A stretch of DNA of 64,000 nucleotides, from assembly GCA_004352715.1 (NCBI GenBank), contig SCFE01000102.1, positions 590,546 through 654,545 on the forward strand. Reading direction: 5' to 3'. The stretch is from Hofstenia miamia (lineage: Eukaryota > Xenacoelomorpha > Acoela). The notes below the pieces were generated by a model. That model saw only the letters and a list, made by a program, of their open reading frames with translations. It ran no database searches and was not told where the DNA came from. A program made the translations under genes and the position numbers. Below, in pieces: positions 10,676-22,212 of the stretch (position 1 is the stretch's first letter; each line of letters begins with the position of its first letter).

Positions 10676-12066
10676 CTTTTATTTTATCACGGATTGACAT
10701 CCATAAAAGATACATATATAAATTTATAAATCATAACAGACAAGGCAACTTAATGTTTCTTCAAATATCGATGTGGGAAAATCCTACTTGAGGCTCCACC
10801 TGTTGGATTTCTTTGTCGCAGATGTTCTTTCATTTAGATAAAATAATACTGTTGAAAGATTTGGAAAATTTTCTGTAAACTCTTTAATTATAGGATGAAT
10901 TGTCAACGCAAAAAGTAAAGGAGATAGTGGATCTCCCTGTTTTGTACCAGAATCTGATATGATGATATTTATATTAAAGGAGCCCAAGATGAATTTCCAT
11001 AGCGAAAGTTGAACCATGGTAGAAGTTCTGGAAAGTGATCCCTAACTTGAGAAATCATGGCACTCCGTGAAACTGAATTGAAAGCGTTTTTTAAATCGAT
11101 TTGTAAAAATGCAATGTTTGTGTCAGCTGGAAATTCCCTTAAAATTGAATTTAGACCGTGAATAACTGCTTCGCAGCCCATTGGAATGCCAACTCCTACT
11201 TGGTTAGGAACACCATATCTTGCAGATTTCAACGGAGTACCACGGCATAAGCATTTAGCCACTATGCGACGTATAACTTTGCCAACTGCAATTGGACGCA
11301 TTCCACCACACTTCTTTTTCAATGCAAAAAGATTCGCGCCACAAAGAAATGGAGCAACTGTTGTTGGAGCGTCCACGAACAAGCAAATTTATCAAGTTAT
11401 CAAAAGCACCTAAGGTATTCTGGTGAAGAACATTGAATCGCATTGAGTATATGAGAAACATATAATTTTGAACACCCCGCAGCAGTTTCACGAGGAAAAT
11501 TTCTAATGCAATCTAAAACAATTTGTTAAGAAATAATAGAAGGAGGAACAATATCTTCTACATTAATTGCTTCAATATTCTCTGTGGGATGTTTGGATTT
11601 TAAAACTTCCAATGTGTCGTATTGAAAGACAATTTCTCTGAGCCTAAAGCTGAAACTGCTTTCTTGAAGTGGCCAAAGACTCTAATTGACCTGCTTCCGT
11701 GTTTTTCCATCTCTGCATTTGTTTTTGAATGTTTTTTTCTTCATATTTTTTGTGTTTGTATCCTGATCTTGGTGGAGCCCTCATAACACAAATACTCATA
11801 ATAAAAAACAATCCAATTATTGAGTTACTTTGGATTTTTTGTAACAGAATGTACTGAATCTGAAAACACTTGTGCCCACAAATTGCGACATGCAATGGGA
11901 ATATGTTTACGAGTAGCAATATTTGAATCACGAATTTCTTCAAGTGTTGGTAGCCTATTGATTGGAACTCCAGAATTTCTTGGAAGTCAGCCTGTGCCGC
12001 ACAAACAATTCTTTGTATTTTATGTTTCTTAACTAAGCCCTTTAAACAAATTGGTACTTCAATCAA
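9162..12066 (-). pseudogene. Non-LTR retrotransposon: RT plus C-terminal endonuclease-like domain
   Basis: The coding order on the minus strand is: an N-terminal region (12066-11644) with a MRAPPRSGYKHKKYEEK block; an RT (11382-10784) with FALKKKCGGMRPIAVGKVIR, FLQIDLKNAFNSVSR (motif A) and GTKQGDPLSPLLFALTIHP (motif B); a thumb-like region (10621-10376, IGLTVSINRCEIW); then a C-terminal domain (10070-9162). The C-terminal domain has CNGMLDIYGDHPLRG, the usual cysteine-histidine GDH motif, RPGDVFLPTWSNGRPSSLDI with P-G-D and L-D-I-T-V, a pattern compatible with a PD-(D/E)xK-type nuclease core, and EALGGWSLLPLKTI. The last cysteine of the GDH motif is lost. Several frame changes make it a pseudogene, and RT motif C is replaced by an insertion at 10632-10800. 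A plus-strand relative at 58704-59600 shares the C-terminal domain. Confidence 0.8.
10632..10800 (-). repeat. Retroposon fragment with (ATCT)n tail in the RT
   Basis: On the minus strand about 120 bp of foreign sequence ends in GATAAAATAAAAGTT followed by (ATCT)n (10633-10674, about 10 units). RT sequence resumes directly after it with GTVDVFASEF. A microsatellite tail at one end is typical of a SINE or 3'-truncated LINE insertion. It removed the catalytic motif C region of the host element. The 5' border and target duplication could not be fixed. Confidence 0.55.
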
Positions 12067-12369
12067 GAATATACTACAAAAATTTCTTTCACCAACAGTG
12101 TCGCTGGACGCTTTTGGAGATGTTATATGAAGATCGCATAACTGTTGTGATAATGTAGTTGCTGCAACTGCATGATGATAAATATAATTTTCATCTGAAT
12201 CAATTCAGGTGTTGACTTTTCTTTTCTTTGATTTTCTTTGTTTCATGTTAAATGTAAAAATAATAAAATTTTAACGTTGAAATAAAAATCCAACTGTTCT
12301 ATTTCCCACAAGTTTTTTTTGGCAGGTTACTGCCACGATCAGAATTCTTCAAGTCTTTTTTATATAATT

Positions 12370-13295
12370 TTGTCGATTATATAAGTTGGATATTCACTAT
12401 ATCTAAAAATTTATCTTTAATCCTTATGATTGATTTATGAAGTTCTCTGTAATTATGATCAATCATAAAGATTAAGGATACAATAAGGCGTAGTGAATAT
12501 CCAAAGATGTATCAGATTTTAACAAAAACATTCAAATATATTTCGACTTACAAAGTCAGTTTTACAAATAATTCCCTCTAAATTTACTTGATTTTATAGC
12601 AACATTTTATTTCTCTAAATCTTAATTATTACAACCTCTTTTACTTGTAAATAAACCTTTTCTTGAAATTCACCAATGGTGTTTTTGTGCAGGGTAATAT
12701 TAATGATTTCAAGGTGTTCGCTCTTTTATTCTTTCAACACTGATATTGCGTATTCAACAGCATCAGTTAAAAGAACTTTGATATACAAGCTTTTAACATA
12801 CAATGAATATAATCGATATTGATCGGCTGCTTTAGTTCTTAATTTTTTTTAAAACTGATTCTACACTGTAATATACTCGGATTTCTGACAAACTAGATAA
12901 TACTGCATTGAGAAGTTTTGATAAAAATATTAATACTTGTATATTACTTACACTTTAACCTATAAGTATATGCATATTACATGCCAAGATCTTCAAAGCA
13001 TACATATCTATGCCAGATTTGTGGCAAAAATTACATGTTTAAAAATTTTTGCAATTTTCAATTTGCTGGGAAATAACTGGGTCAGAAACCCAAATAAAGC
13101 ACTTAAGGATAATCTATCTACTCCAGTTTGGAATTTATTAGATTAAAACAAAGTAAAAATTTACTTTCTAATGACAATATATGCTACGGCTTAATGTATC
13201 ATTAATATTTATGATTACGAAGAACTTCATAAATCAATATAAAGATGAAAGATTTATTAAGGCGTAATGAATATCCAACATAGTCGATAGAATTA
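12370..13295. mobile_element. Inverted-repeat element (non-autonomous, unclassified)
   Basis: GTTGGATATTCACTAT at 12385-12400 recurs inverted as TAGTGAATATCC at 12491-12502 and again as TAATGAATATCCAACATAGT at 13265-13284. The outermost arms continue into GTCGATTATAT (12372) and its counterpart ATAGTCGATA (13280-13289). The inner pair (12385-12502) forms a hairpin whose arms also match around TTTAATCCTTATGATTGATT and its complement near 12460. No coding capacity is seen between the arms. This fits a fold-back or MITE-like DNA transposon, but no target duplication was found. Confidence 0.5.
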
Positions 13296-14344
13296 GAAAA
13301 GACAAAGTAAAAGACTTACAACAAACTAAAAATTTAGCTATTTTGGAGGCCACTGATTATCCTATGTTGGAAGAGTAAAGATATATTTGTGGATCGAGTC
13401 AATCTTGCTAGATCTATTCAAAATAGCCTGGTCAAAAACAACATTCAAATTATTTTTGAATCTGCATGAAAACTATCACATTTTCCTCATAATGAATTGC
13501 AAAACAAATATTAAATTGTTGAGAGAAGCTTGTCTATGCTTTACAAAGTGATTAGACCTAAAATGTTTGAAAATATTCTATTCTTAATTCTAGTCATTGC
13601 AATAAAATCTATGCTTTCTTCTTAGTCTTGTATAATGCTGTATTTACTAGGCTAAAAAAAATAATAGTCTAATGAGATTATTATAAGCCTCTTGGAATTG
13701 TGTTAGAAACGACAGAGCAATTTGAAGGAAAAGGAACTACGAAATATATTGATCAGTTTTATCTGAAACTTAGTTATGGAGGGAATTCGAACAAATTTTA
13801 ATCTTTATCACATCAAAAAGTAGTAAATATTTACAATAACTGCAGGCACAGCAATTCTCTTTTTGCAACTAATGTTCACTACCACATGGGAGTGAATCCA
13901 GCAATATGAGTGTTAATATCCTAAGATATTCAAATTTCTAAAAGGTTTGGAGAAATTGTTTGAAATCTGGACACAGTTAAGTTAAAACTACATTATGCAG
14001 ATTACGTTCAACACAGAAACGAATAGGAATATTAATTAAAGCAGGCAATAAGTCCTGGGTGTTCAAAATATAGAGTATTTAATTTGCGTTAAAATCACTT
14101 TATTAGTTATATTTTTTGTATTTTTTTCATAATTTGTAATTCAGAATTTCTCTAAAATTACATATGATACCCATCATTGCATTCATTAAATTTTTACATG
14201 TTTTAATAAAATTCGTTAATGCTTTACATAAATTTCATAATTTAATTTGATTGTAATATTACGAAATTTTACAAATATAACCAACTGTTTATGTACACAT
14301 AGTTTACACTAAACTAATGTAAAAAATCATCACATAAATTAAAA
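13296..14344. other. AT-rich region, nothing recognised
   Basis: No exon, repeat or terminal inverted repeat could be supported. It lies directly 3' of the minus-strand exon at 14345-14473, so its right part should hold that gene's 3' untranslated region; a polyadenylation signal cannot be chosen among several A-rich sites. Confidence 0.45.
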
Positions 14345-14473
14345 TCAATAAGGCCCCACGGCAATGCGTGCCACTCGTGTACTGGGTTGAAACGCTCGAC
14401 CTTCGCTTTCCAAAGCTGCTATTGTTGCTTTACTTTGTTCAACGCTTTGAAACCTTTTTCTTTCTACTTGTTC
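14345..14473 (-). CDS. Last coding exon of an unrecognised host gene
   Basis: On the minus strand a good acceptor (GTATTTTAG) is followed by 42 open codons and TGA. The peptide begins EQVERKRFQSVEQSKATIAA and ends TRVARIAVGPY-stop. The first half is charged and helical, likely coiled coil; the second is a short basic tail. The exon is far more GC-rich and codon-like than its surroundings and matches no transposon protein I know. It starts in phase 0, exactly the phase in which the exon at 61498-61693 ends after SLSELEKQR. Joining them gives a continuous charged helix, so I infer they belong to one gene on the minus strand, possibly with further exons. The protein family was not recognised. 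Confidence 0.55.
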   Translation of the reverse strand, partial: EQVERKRFQSVEQSKATIAALESEGRAFQPSTRVARIAVGPY

Positions 14474-15171
14474 CTAAAATACAAATGTAGAGTATAATTT
14501 ATTTAATTAATACTGCACATTAAGAATAGCCGTAAATATGCTTCTTGATTCACATGAATAAGAAAGCCCAACTTTAATCCTAATCCTTTAATAATTTGGC
14601 ATTCTCGTATACTTATGCCGAGATTAAAATAGCGCGAACATGTATAGCCTCAACCCAAGCCTACGAAACTTTAGACCCGACCTATTTAAATTAATACCAA
14701 TTAGCCCAATTTTATGATGCTTGCCAAAACATTTGTTAAATTGTTGGTTTGAAATATCAAAGTTGGACATGCTAGAAAATTAAAAACTTAAATTGAGTTT
14801 TAAAATAGTTTTTCGTACTAATGTAAAATTTCAAAATTTAATTGTAAATTTGAGTAGATTTGCGTGCACTGTCGCGTAGTAGTCAGTTATTTTTTAAGTT
14901 TTGACCCAAGCTCCGACAAGACATAGGCGCAAATTCGGCATGCGCTGCGCTGCCCTGATCTGTCCAGCTCATTTTCATCTCTACAATTATTTAAGATAAC
15001 ACTCAATCTGAGGCCATATTTTAAAAGCGGATCTGAATTTAATTTTTATACGTATTAGTCAATGAAGCGTTTAAATAGAGCACTTAAAACAAAAATTTGC
15101 ATTACGTCGTCAGCTCAAATATATATGCGATTAAAGATTAATTGCTATATACACACACACATTCATTCCAG

Positions 15172-15268
15172 AACCGGAGTCAGTTAAACCTGCACTACAA
15201 TTACCAATGAATCGGACCCCATTTTTACAATATTTAGGTCATGCTAGACGAACAAAGCTAGAAGATGG
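15172..15268 (+). CDS. Possible internal exon, unknown protein
   Basis: A pyrimidine-rich acceptor (ACACATTCATTCCAG) is followed by an open frame reading PESVKPALQLPMNRTPFLQY and LGHARRTKLEDG, then a donor-like GTAGGC. The stretch is codon-like and stands out from its AT-rich surroundings. It is on the opposite strand to the exon at 14345-14473. No partner exons were found and the donor is not ideal, so it may be an isolated remnant. Not recognised. Confidence 0.3.
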
Positions 15269-15479
15269 GTAGGCCTAAAGAATAATTCATAATCGGAAAT
15301 TTCCTCTAAAACTAAATTATTGTTTTTACAATAAAATTGATAGAAACCATAATAATAGACTGATTACAGGTGATGAATTTGGGAAACGTTAGTTGATTTT
15401 TAATTTGCAGCATTTAATGTTTCTCTACAAAAATTTGCTTAATTAATTTTCAACATTTTTTTTTCAACTTCCTATTTCA

Positions 15480-17745
15480 ACAATGACTAATAACAATTAC
15501 TCTGAAAATTACACTAAATGCTCTGTATGTACTAAAGATATCAAACATAGCGAAGATATATTTACTTGTGTTTGCTGTGGTAATTCAATGCATTGGACTA
15601 CTAAGATTTATTTTGGACATTGGACTAAAAGATTTATGTGAAGATATCTTAAATAAAACGTCGAAGCTTGACAATCTTGTTATGCAATTTAAAGATGTTT
15701 CCAAAACCACTGAACGTCTTGTTAACAAAGTGGCTGATCATTCATGCAATATTCGCATTTATTGCATACCGGAACCTACAGATCAAAGTCGCTTTAAGCG
15801 CCTGGATACAGAATTTGAATCGAAAACGATTTTGCAACATCTTGATGAGCCCAATATTTCAATTACCGATCTACATCGCATTGGAAAGTTTTGACAAGTC
15901 ACGTTCAAGACCACGTACTCTCTTAGTTACTTTATTTAGTGCATGGGATGCTTGAAAGATTTTAACAAAAGCCCATCGTCTAAAATCTCTACCCAAAAAA
16001 TTTTAAATTTCTAGGAATCTAACTACTGATGAAACAGTTACACAACATGCTGTTTTAAAAAAACGCCGTTGAGTTATTAGATAATGGTATTGCAAGATCA
16101 GAACTTCAAATTAGGAACAATGTTTTATATCATAACATCCCTCCTATTTTTACATGAACTTGCAAATGAATTTTCACTACACATAAAGATTCATTTTGAA
16201 TGGATTTTATCAAACAAAAAATATCCTAGTTTATGGAAAACGGCATTCTTGACTCCAATTCCTAAGAATAATAATTATAATGACATTACATGTTATCGTC
16301 CTATTTGAATACTACCCAGAATTTCCATTGTTGTAGAGAAAATAATTTTCGATAAGGTATTTCCAATTGAAAAAACTAAACTAAGAGATTGCCAACATGG
16401 CTCAACAGTAACGGAACTTCTTATTTATATCGATACACTTTATTGCCTTGCTGATAATAATACATTGACTATTTGTATATACCTTGATTTTCGGAAAGCG
16501 TTTGACAAAATCTCCCACTCACTTCTCTACAAATTACAATGTTTTGGTTTTGATGAAGATTGTATTGAATTTTTTACGTCTTATCTTCACAATAGAAAAC
16601 AGCGGGTTAATCGTAATGGTTATTTATCCTCTTTATTACCAATCAACAATGGTGGACCTCAAGGTTCAGTATTTGGGGCTCTTTTTTTCTCATATATATA
16701 AATAATCTCCCTGACTGTGCTGCATCATCTACGCCTTTTTTATTTACTGATGACTACAAACTTCTTAATGCTAAACCTAATGTTTCAGTCAAACTTTAAG
16801 CAGATCTCGATAATTTTGCAAATCGGGCATCTATGAATTTAATGGAATACAATCTTTCAAAATGTGAAGCAATATGTTTTAATTGGATCTAATGACGATC
16901 TAATAAACCTTACTCTTTATGAGGAAGAAATACCATAGACCAGTTATGTAAGAAATTTGGGTTTAATCCTTTCCAATGAATTAACATGGACTGTTCATAT
17001 TAAATCACGATTAGCAAAAACACACTCGGTTTTCTTCATGTTCAAGAGAAACATTCCTTTCTCTTATGTTCTGAGAATTAAAATCTTATTATTAAAAAGT
17101 TTATGCATTTGAATATTAACATTTGCCTCGCAAATTTTTTCTCCAAACATTGCTTGCCTTAGAGACCTTATTAAGTTCCAAAATCGTATACTTAAGTGGG
17201 TCTATCCTGATGCAAATCTCACTTTCAATAATCGTCTTTATCTAAGCTCCATGCTTCCATTACCACTTTTTTGGAATATTTAGACTTAATGTTCTTTTGC
17301 AAGCTAGCAAATGGAAAATATGATATAAATTTAACAAACCTTGTAGATATTTCACCTAGCTCAGTGTCAAGAAGACCGCATAGATTGTTTTTACATCCAA
17401 AAAGATTTAAAAAGCTGTTGAGTGACCACTCATATTTTAACAGGATAAGCAAATTAGTCAATCATTTGCATTATAAGATTGAAATAAACTGCTTTTGACA
17501 TCCAGCTGTCCTTAAGCGTGAATTACTTAATTATATGCATATACAATATTTGACATTTACACGAGAAAATTCTTGCTCTTTTTCTATTCATTGTCGATGC
17601 TCTACTTGCAGAAGTTAATAATTTCCACATTTATACTTTATGACTTTGTAAATTTATGTATGACAATTGTCATGCATTTTCTAGAGGTGTGGTCACTATT
17701 CCATTATCCTTACAATAAAGTCTTTTATTATTATTATTACTTTTT
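15480..17745 (+). pseudogene. CR1/Jockey-like retrotransposon with PHD-like ORF1
   Basis: ORF1 starts at ATG 15483. Its first 40 residues hold a PHD-like zinc knuckle: CSVC, then CVCCGNSMHW (C-x2-C ... C-x2-C-x4-H), seen in ORF1 proteins of CR1-type elements. Broken frames follow with a coiled-coil-like block and an RRM-like part (NIRIYCIPEPTD; RPRTLLVTLF; LRRNLTTDE-like). The endonuclease is absent: ORF1 is followed at about 16140 directly by RT sequence with LWKTAFLTPIPKNNNYND, LTICIYLDFRKAFDKISH (motif A), NNGGPQGSVFGALFFSYI (motif B) and FTDD (motif C, YADD changed to FTDD). A C-terminal part extends to 17498. The element ends with AATAAAGTCTTTTATTATTATTATTA-like sequence near 17715-17745. 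Many stops; inactive. The missing endonuclease implies an internal deletion. Confidence 0.8.
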
Positions 17746-18751
17746 ATTATAAATTATTAATATGAACTATATCAATAGGTGTCTTAGTTATTAATGATAA
17801 TGACAATTCATTGATGTTTAATTACCTATTAGTATTACCTGCATCTGAATATCAACAAGGGGGTCGGGTAGAATCGGGTCACACTTCCTGACGCGCTGCC
17901 AGCTCTGATATATTTTATAATGAACAAATATATTTCGGTAAGAACAAATATAAATCTTAAAGTAATATATTGGTAAAGAAATGCAAAAAATTAATTAAGC
18001 TAATCTCAGTAAATCGCATAAAATCATGGTCATGCAAGCTATAACTTAAAAACCTATTTAACAGGAGAAATCAACGCTGCAAAAAAATTAACCCATTGTA
18101 TTTTAATAAAAAGTTCCATTGAAATCTTTACCATAATTTATATCACAAATAACGAACTAAAGAAAGATTAGAAATAAAAACATTTGAAGATTTGTTACTA
18201 AATGGAAAAACGTAAAAAAATTCCTAGAATAATTTCCAACGAATTTCTTGGAATCATCGAAAATTAAGACATAATAGGAAAAGGCATGCTACGTTGAATT
18301 ACAGAATAAAATAACTCATTGCAAGAATTGTAAGCAACGTGCTTTTGTCATAATACACTTCATTTCTGCAATTATAAGTAGTCAAAACACTTGGAATTGG
18401 ACGACAAAAAGCAATACTTAGAGTTCATCCCAATTAAAACAAAACAATGCCACGAATTGAATTTTACAAGTTAGAGTTCTACCACAAATTTTTTATGTTA
18501 TATTATATTTCAGTAAGTAAATGTATTGAATAACGACGTCGGTGGGTCTAGTTAATTATTTGTACTTACAATGCAATTGGTTGTTAGTGCAAACCTTCAA
18601 AACAATTATAATCTTGCCTTCTAAAATTTCGCAAACTTAATTTACTTTCTTTATGCAATGTGAACCCTGTGAACCTCTTATAATTCTTAATCCTAACAAG
18701 ATTTTACTGCGAAAAAACTTGTGGGCTAAAATATCGAATATCTATGCTCCA
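17746..18751. other. AT-rich region, nothing recognised
   Basis: About 1 kb without a supportable exon or repeat. Confidence 0.5.
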
Positions 18752-19343
18752 TTAACCCTCTTCTGCATACTGTTGCCACATGGCAACAAAGCTATATAAT
18801 GGTATATGTTGAATATATATTTCAAATTTTATGAATAGCATGTATTTCTAGACTATGCACATATTTACAAGTCTTGAAAGTCAATCAAAAACAAAATTAT
18901 TATTATATGTTGTTTTTCAGCGGTAGATTTTTTTTCATTTCCCACATGTTGTTGCACTTTGATAATAGGACAGATATATTCAACCCAAAACATCTTCTCG
19001 GCGCTGAAAGTTCTGCGAAAAAATGCAGGCATAAACTTTATCCCCTCTCAATATCATTAACAGACTTAGAATTCTACATAAATTCAAATACCGTTTAATC
19101 AATCAAAAATTTTCAGTTTGTTGCCATTTGGCAACAATATACGAAACGTAGAATAAAATTTTTTTTAGACAAACCATGGAAAACTTTGAAGTGATGGTTG
19201 AATGGGAGGATGGATCGATCAATAGTGTTGTACTAACAGATTTGATACTCTACGTGGAAATAAAAGTTGTAAGCCGCCATGACAAACAATGGAAAGGGCA
19301 CATTTCAAAAGTTGGTGATATCTAAAATTATTCAATTTTCTGA
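18752..19343 (+). mobile_element. Possible piggyBac-type left end
   Basis: TTAA at 18752-18755 is followed by CCCTCTTCTGCATACTG and the palindrome GTTGCCACATGGCAAC. piggyBac elements duplicate TTAA and start with CCC, so this fits a left terminus. A second palindrome GTTGCCATTTGGCAAC lies at 19120-19135. An open frame from ATG 19176 (MENFEVMVEWEDGSINSVVL) reads 50 codons to a stop at 19323. The element would continue into the 1000-N gap; its other end was not found. Confidence 0.4.
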
Positions 19344-20343
19344 NNNNNNNNNNNNNNNNNNNNNNNNNNNNNNNNNNNNNNNNNNNNNNNNNNNNNNNNN
19401 NNNNNNNNNNNNNNNNNNNNNNNNNNNNNNNNNNNNNNNNNNNNNNNNNNNNNNNNNNNNNNNNNNNNNNNNNNNNNNNNNNNNNNNNNNNNNNNNNNNN
19501 NNNNNNNNNNNNNNNNNNNNNNNNNNNNNNNNNNNNNNNNNNNNNNNNNNNNNNNNNNNNNNNNNNNNNNNNNNNNNNNNNNNNNNNNNNNNNNNNNNNN
19601 NNNNNNNNNNNNNNNNNNNNNNNNNNNNNNNNNNNNNNNNNNNNNNNNNNNNNNNNNNNNNNNNNNNNNNNNNNNNNNNNNNNNNNNNNNNNNNNNNNNN
19701 NNNNNNNNNNNNNNNNNNNNNNNNNNNNNNNNNNNNNNNNNNNNNNNNNNNNNNNNNNNNNNNNNNNNNNNNNNNNNNNNNNNNNNNNNNNNNNNNNNNN
19801 NNNNNNNNNNNNNNNNNNNNNNNNNNNNNNNNNNNNNNNNNNNNNNNNNNNNNNNNNNNNNNNNNNNNNNNNNNNNNNNNNNNNNNNNNNNNNNNNNNNN
19901 NNNNNNNNNNNNNNNNNNNNNNNNNNNNNNNNNNNNNNNNNNNNNNNNNNNNNNNNNNNNNNNNNNNNNNNNNNNNNNNNNNNNNNNNNNNNNNNNNNNN
20001 NNNNNNNNNNNNNNNNNNNNNNNNNNNNNNNNNNNNNNNNNNNNNNNNNNNNNNNNNNNNNNNNNNNNNNNNNNNNNNNNNNNNNNNNNNNNNNNNNNNN
20101 NNNNNNNNNNNNNNNNNNNNNNNNNNNNNNNNNNNNNNNNNNNNNNNNNNNNNNNNNNNNNNNNNNNNNNNNNNNNNNNNNNNNNNNNNNNNNNNNNNNN
20201 NNNNNNNNNNNNNNNNNNNNNNNNNNNNNNNNNNNNNNNNNNNNNNNNNNNNNNNNNNNNNNNNNNNNNNNNNNNNNNNNNNNNNNNNNNNNNNNNNNNN
20301 NNNNNNNNNNNNNNNNNNNNNNNNNNNNNNNNNNNNNNNNNNN
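19344..20343. other. Assembly gap (1000 N)
   Basis: Exactly 1000 N, size unknown. It is followed directly by a (TA)n tract. Confidence 0.97.
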
Positions 20344-21830
20344 TATATATATATATATTAATTTGCATTAATTTGGCTATAAATTTATTAAAGTATTGGT
20401 CTTTCTATAGATTCAAGCATTTAATAGTAAAAATCGGACATTTGTAGTAAGTTTATAATTGACGTTACGTAAATATATAGTAGGGAACAAGAATATGGTA
20501 TTTGTATGTTTCTTCTTGAAACGACCTTCTATCAGTGCTTCAGCTGAAAATACTACAAGTAATTAGAAAGTTTGTACAATCTTAAGCAGTATATCTTGGT
20601 TTGAGCTTGAAAACTCTTTGGACATTTTCAACGTGAGCTTTAGAACTTTTTCAAGTTCTTTCAAGTTCAAATAAGAATTTTATAAAGTGTCGATGTAATT
20701 ACAAAAAAATCAGTTTGGTTTTTAGGGCATGCATTAGAACTGTTCCCTTCTAATTAAGAATTCTTATAAAAACTTAAAAGAATTTGAAATTAATTTGAGG
20801 GAATTTGAAAATCTTAAACTGATAGGAGTTCCATGGGTATTTACTAAGATGCATCAAATATACGCACATATATTAATCAGAAAGAAAAAAACAGAAAAGT
20901 CTGTTAAAACAAGCCTACTAAATATACTAGATTTATAAATATACTGAAATTTTTACTCTTTTATTTTCATCATAATATTGAATACAGTCATACCTAAGGA
21001 GACTAAGAAGTTTAAATTCAGCTTCCATTTGAAATCTATGATTAACTAACTGCATTACTCTGATTTTAATTAATAGAGTTTTTTTACAAGGATATTTTTC
21101 AACTTTCAAAATGAAGTAGTTTATGAAAATGCTATCATTTGCAAAAGTTCATCTAACTTAATGTTCAACGTGTTGCGTGTGAACAGTTAGCGGATTTATG
21201 GCTAACGAATTTCGTCAATTTAGTTTTTATACCAGTTGCAAAGAAATTTTTACAGATCTACTTATAAGTAGACTCTATGTCTTAATACAAATTTCGCGCA
21301 GTTAGGCTCCGCGCGCAACGAGATTTTTAATTTACGTAAATACGAAACTATTTAGTTTACAAAGCAGAACACAGCTTTCTTTACGTCAACGCGCACTAGC
21401 AATTTAATGATCACAGAAATTAAAAATTCCTGAGTGATCTATTTTCGTGTTGATTAAACTGTTGACGCATAAAATAGAACATAGTGTTTTCAATAGACGT
21501 GCGCTCACTGCAATTAATTAATTGACCAATTCGTAAAAATGAGAGACATTGATTCATTCAGAAGCGAGCCGCGAATTATAATTTATAGTTAAAAGATTAT
21601 TCTTACAAGCTGTTTAAGGAAAAATTATTGCAATAACTTAATGAAGAGTTTTTTTGAAAATTGGACTGAATTAATTGAATTATTATTTCGCTCAGTACAT
21701 GTATTAAGTAAAAGAGCTTTATATGTCCGATATCAATGCTCATATTTAGAATTTAGAATTTGACATTGCTTAGCCTAAATATTCATGTATAATCTATTTT
21801 CTTAAGATACAAAAACAGATATTTTTTCAT
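20344..21830. other. AT-rich region, nothing recognised
   Basis: No coding signal seen on either strand. A loose cluster of CTTTGAAAA/TTTTCAAG-like words lies near 20600-20680. Nothing further could be supported. Confidence 0.5.
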
Positions 21831-21838
21831 GTTACTAT

Positions 21839-22204
21839 CAGTGGCGTCACGGTAAATTTGGGGGCCTGGTGCAAAATGTCAACTCGAGGCCCCCATCACA
21901 CAACTCCCAAATTTATGCATTAAATTTTCAGTAACCGTTTTGGTGTATACTACATACTTACAAAATATTTTGTCCAAAATAGTTTAAAATTGTTTTTTAA
22001 TTTTAATTTCAAATGTTGGGCCTGCATTTTTGTTATATTTATATAATTACTTTGTTATTTTGCTGTGTTGGGACACAAAAGGCTCCAAATTCCGAACTTG
22101 GGTCCCAGCTTGTTTAAAACTGCTTATAATAAGTATTATTTCTATTTTTGCAGAATTAAAAATTTTATTGCTCATGCGGTCGCTACCACTCAGTGACGCC
22201 ACTT
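21839..22204. mobile_element. 366-bp non-autonomous hAT element
   Basis: The left end CAGTGGCGTCAC and the right end GTGACGCCACTT are inverted repeats (11 of the outer 12 bases). CAGTGGCGT is a common hAT terminus. The flanks GTTACTAT (21831-21838) and ATTACTAT (22205-22212) match at 7 of 8 positions, the 8-bp target duplication expected for hAT. The interior has GGGGGCCTGG and GGCCCCCAT near the left end and no coding capacity. Confidence 0.75.
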
Positions 22205-22212
22205 ATTACTAT

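Noticed and set aside
19279-20368. Long open frames on both strands across the 1000-N gap
   Set aside because: They are open only because N codons are not stops; the real sequence is unknown.
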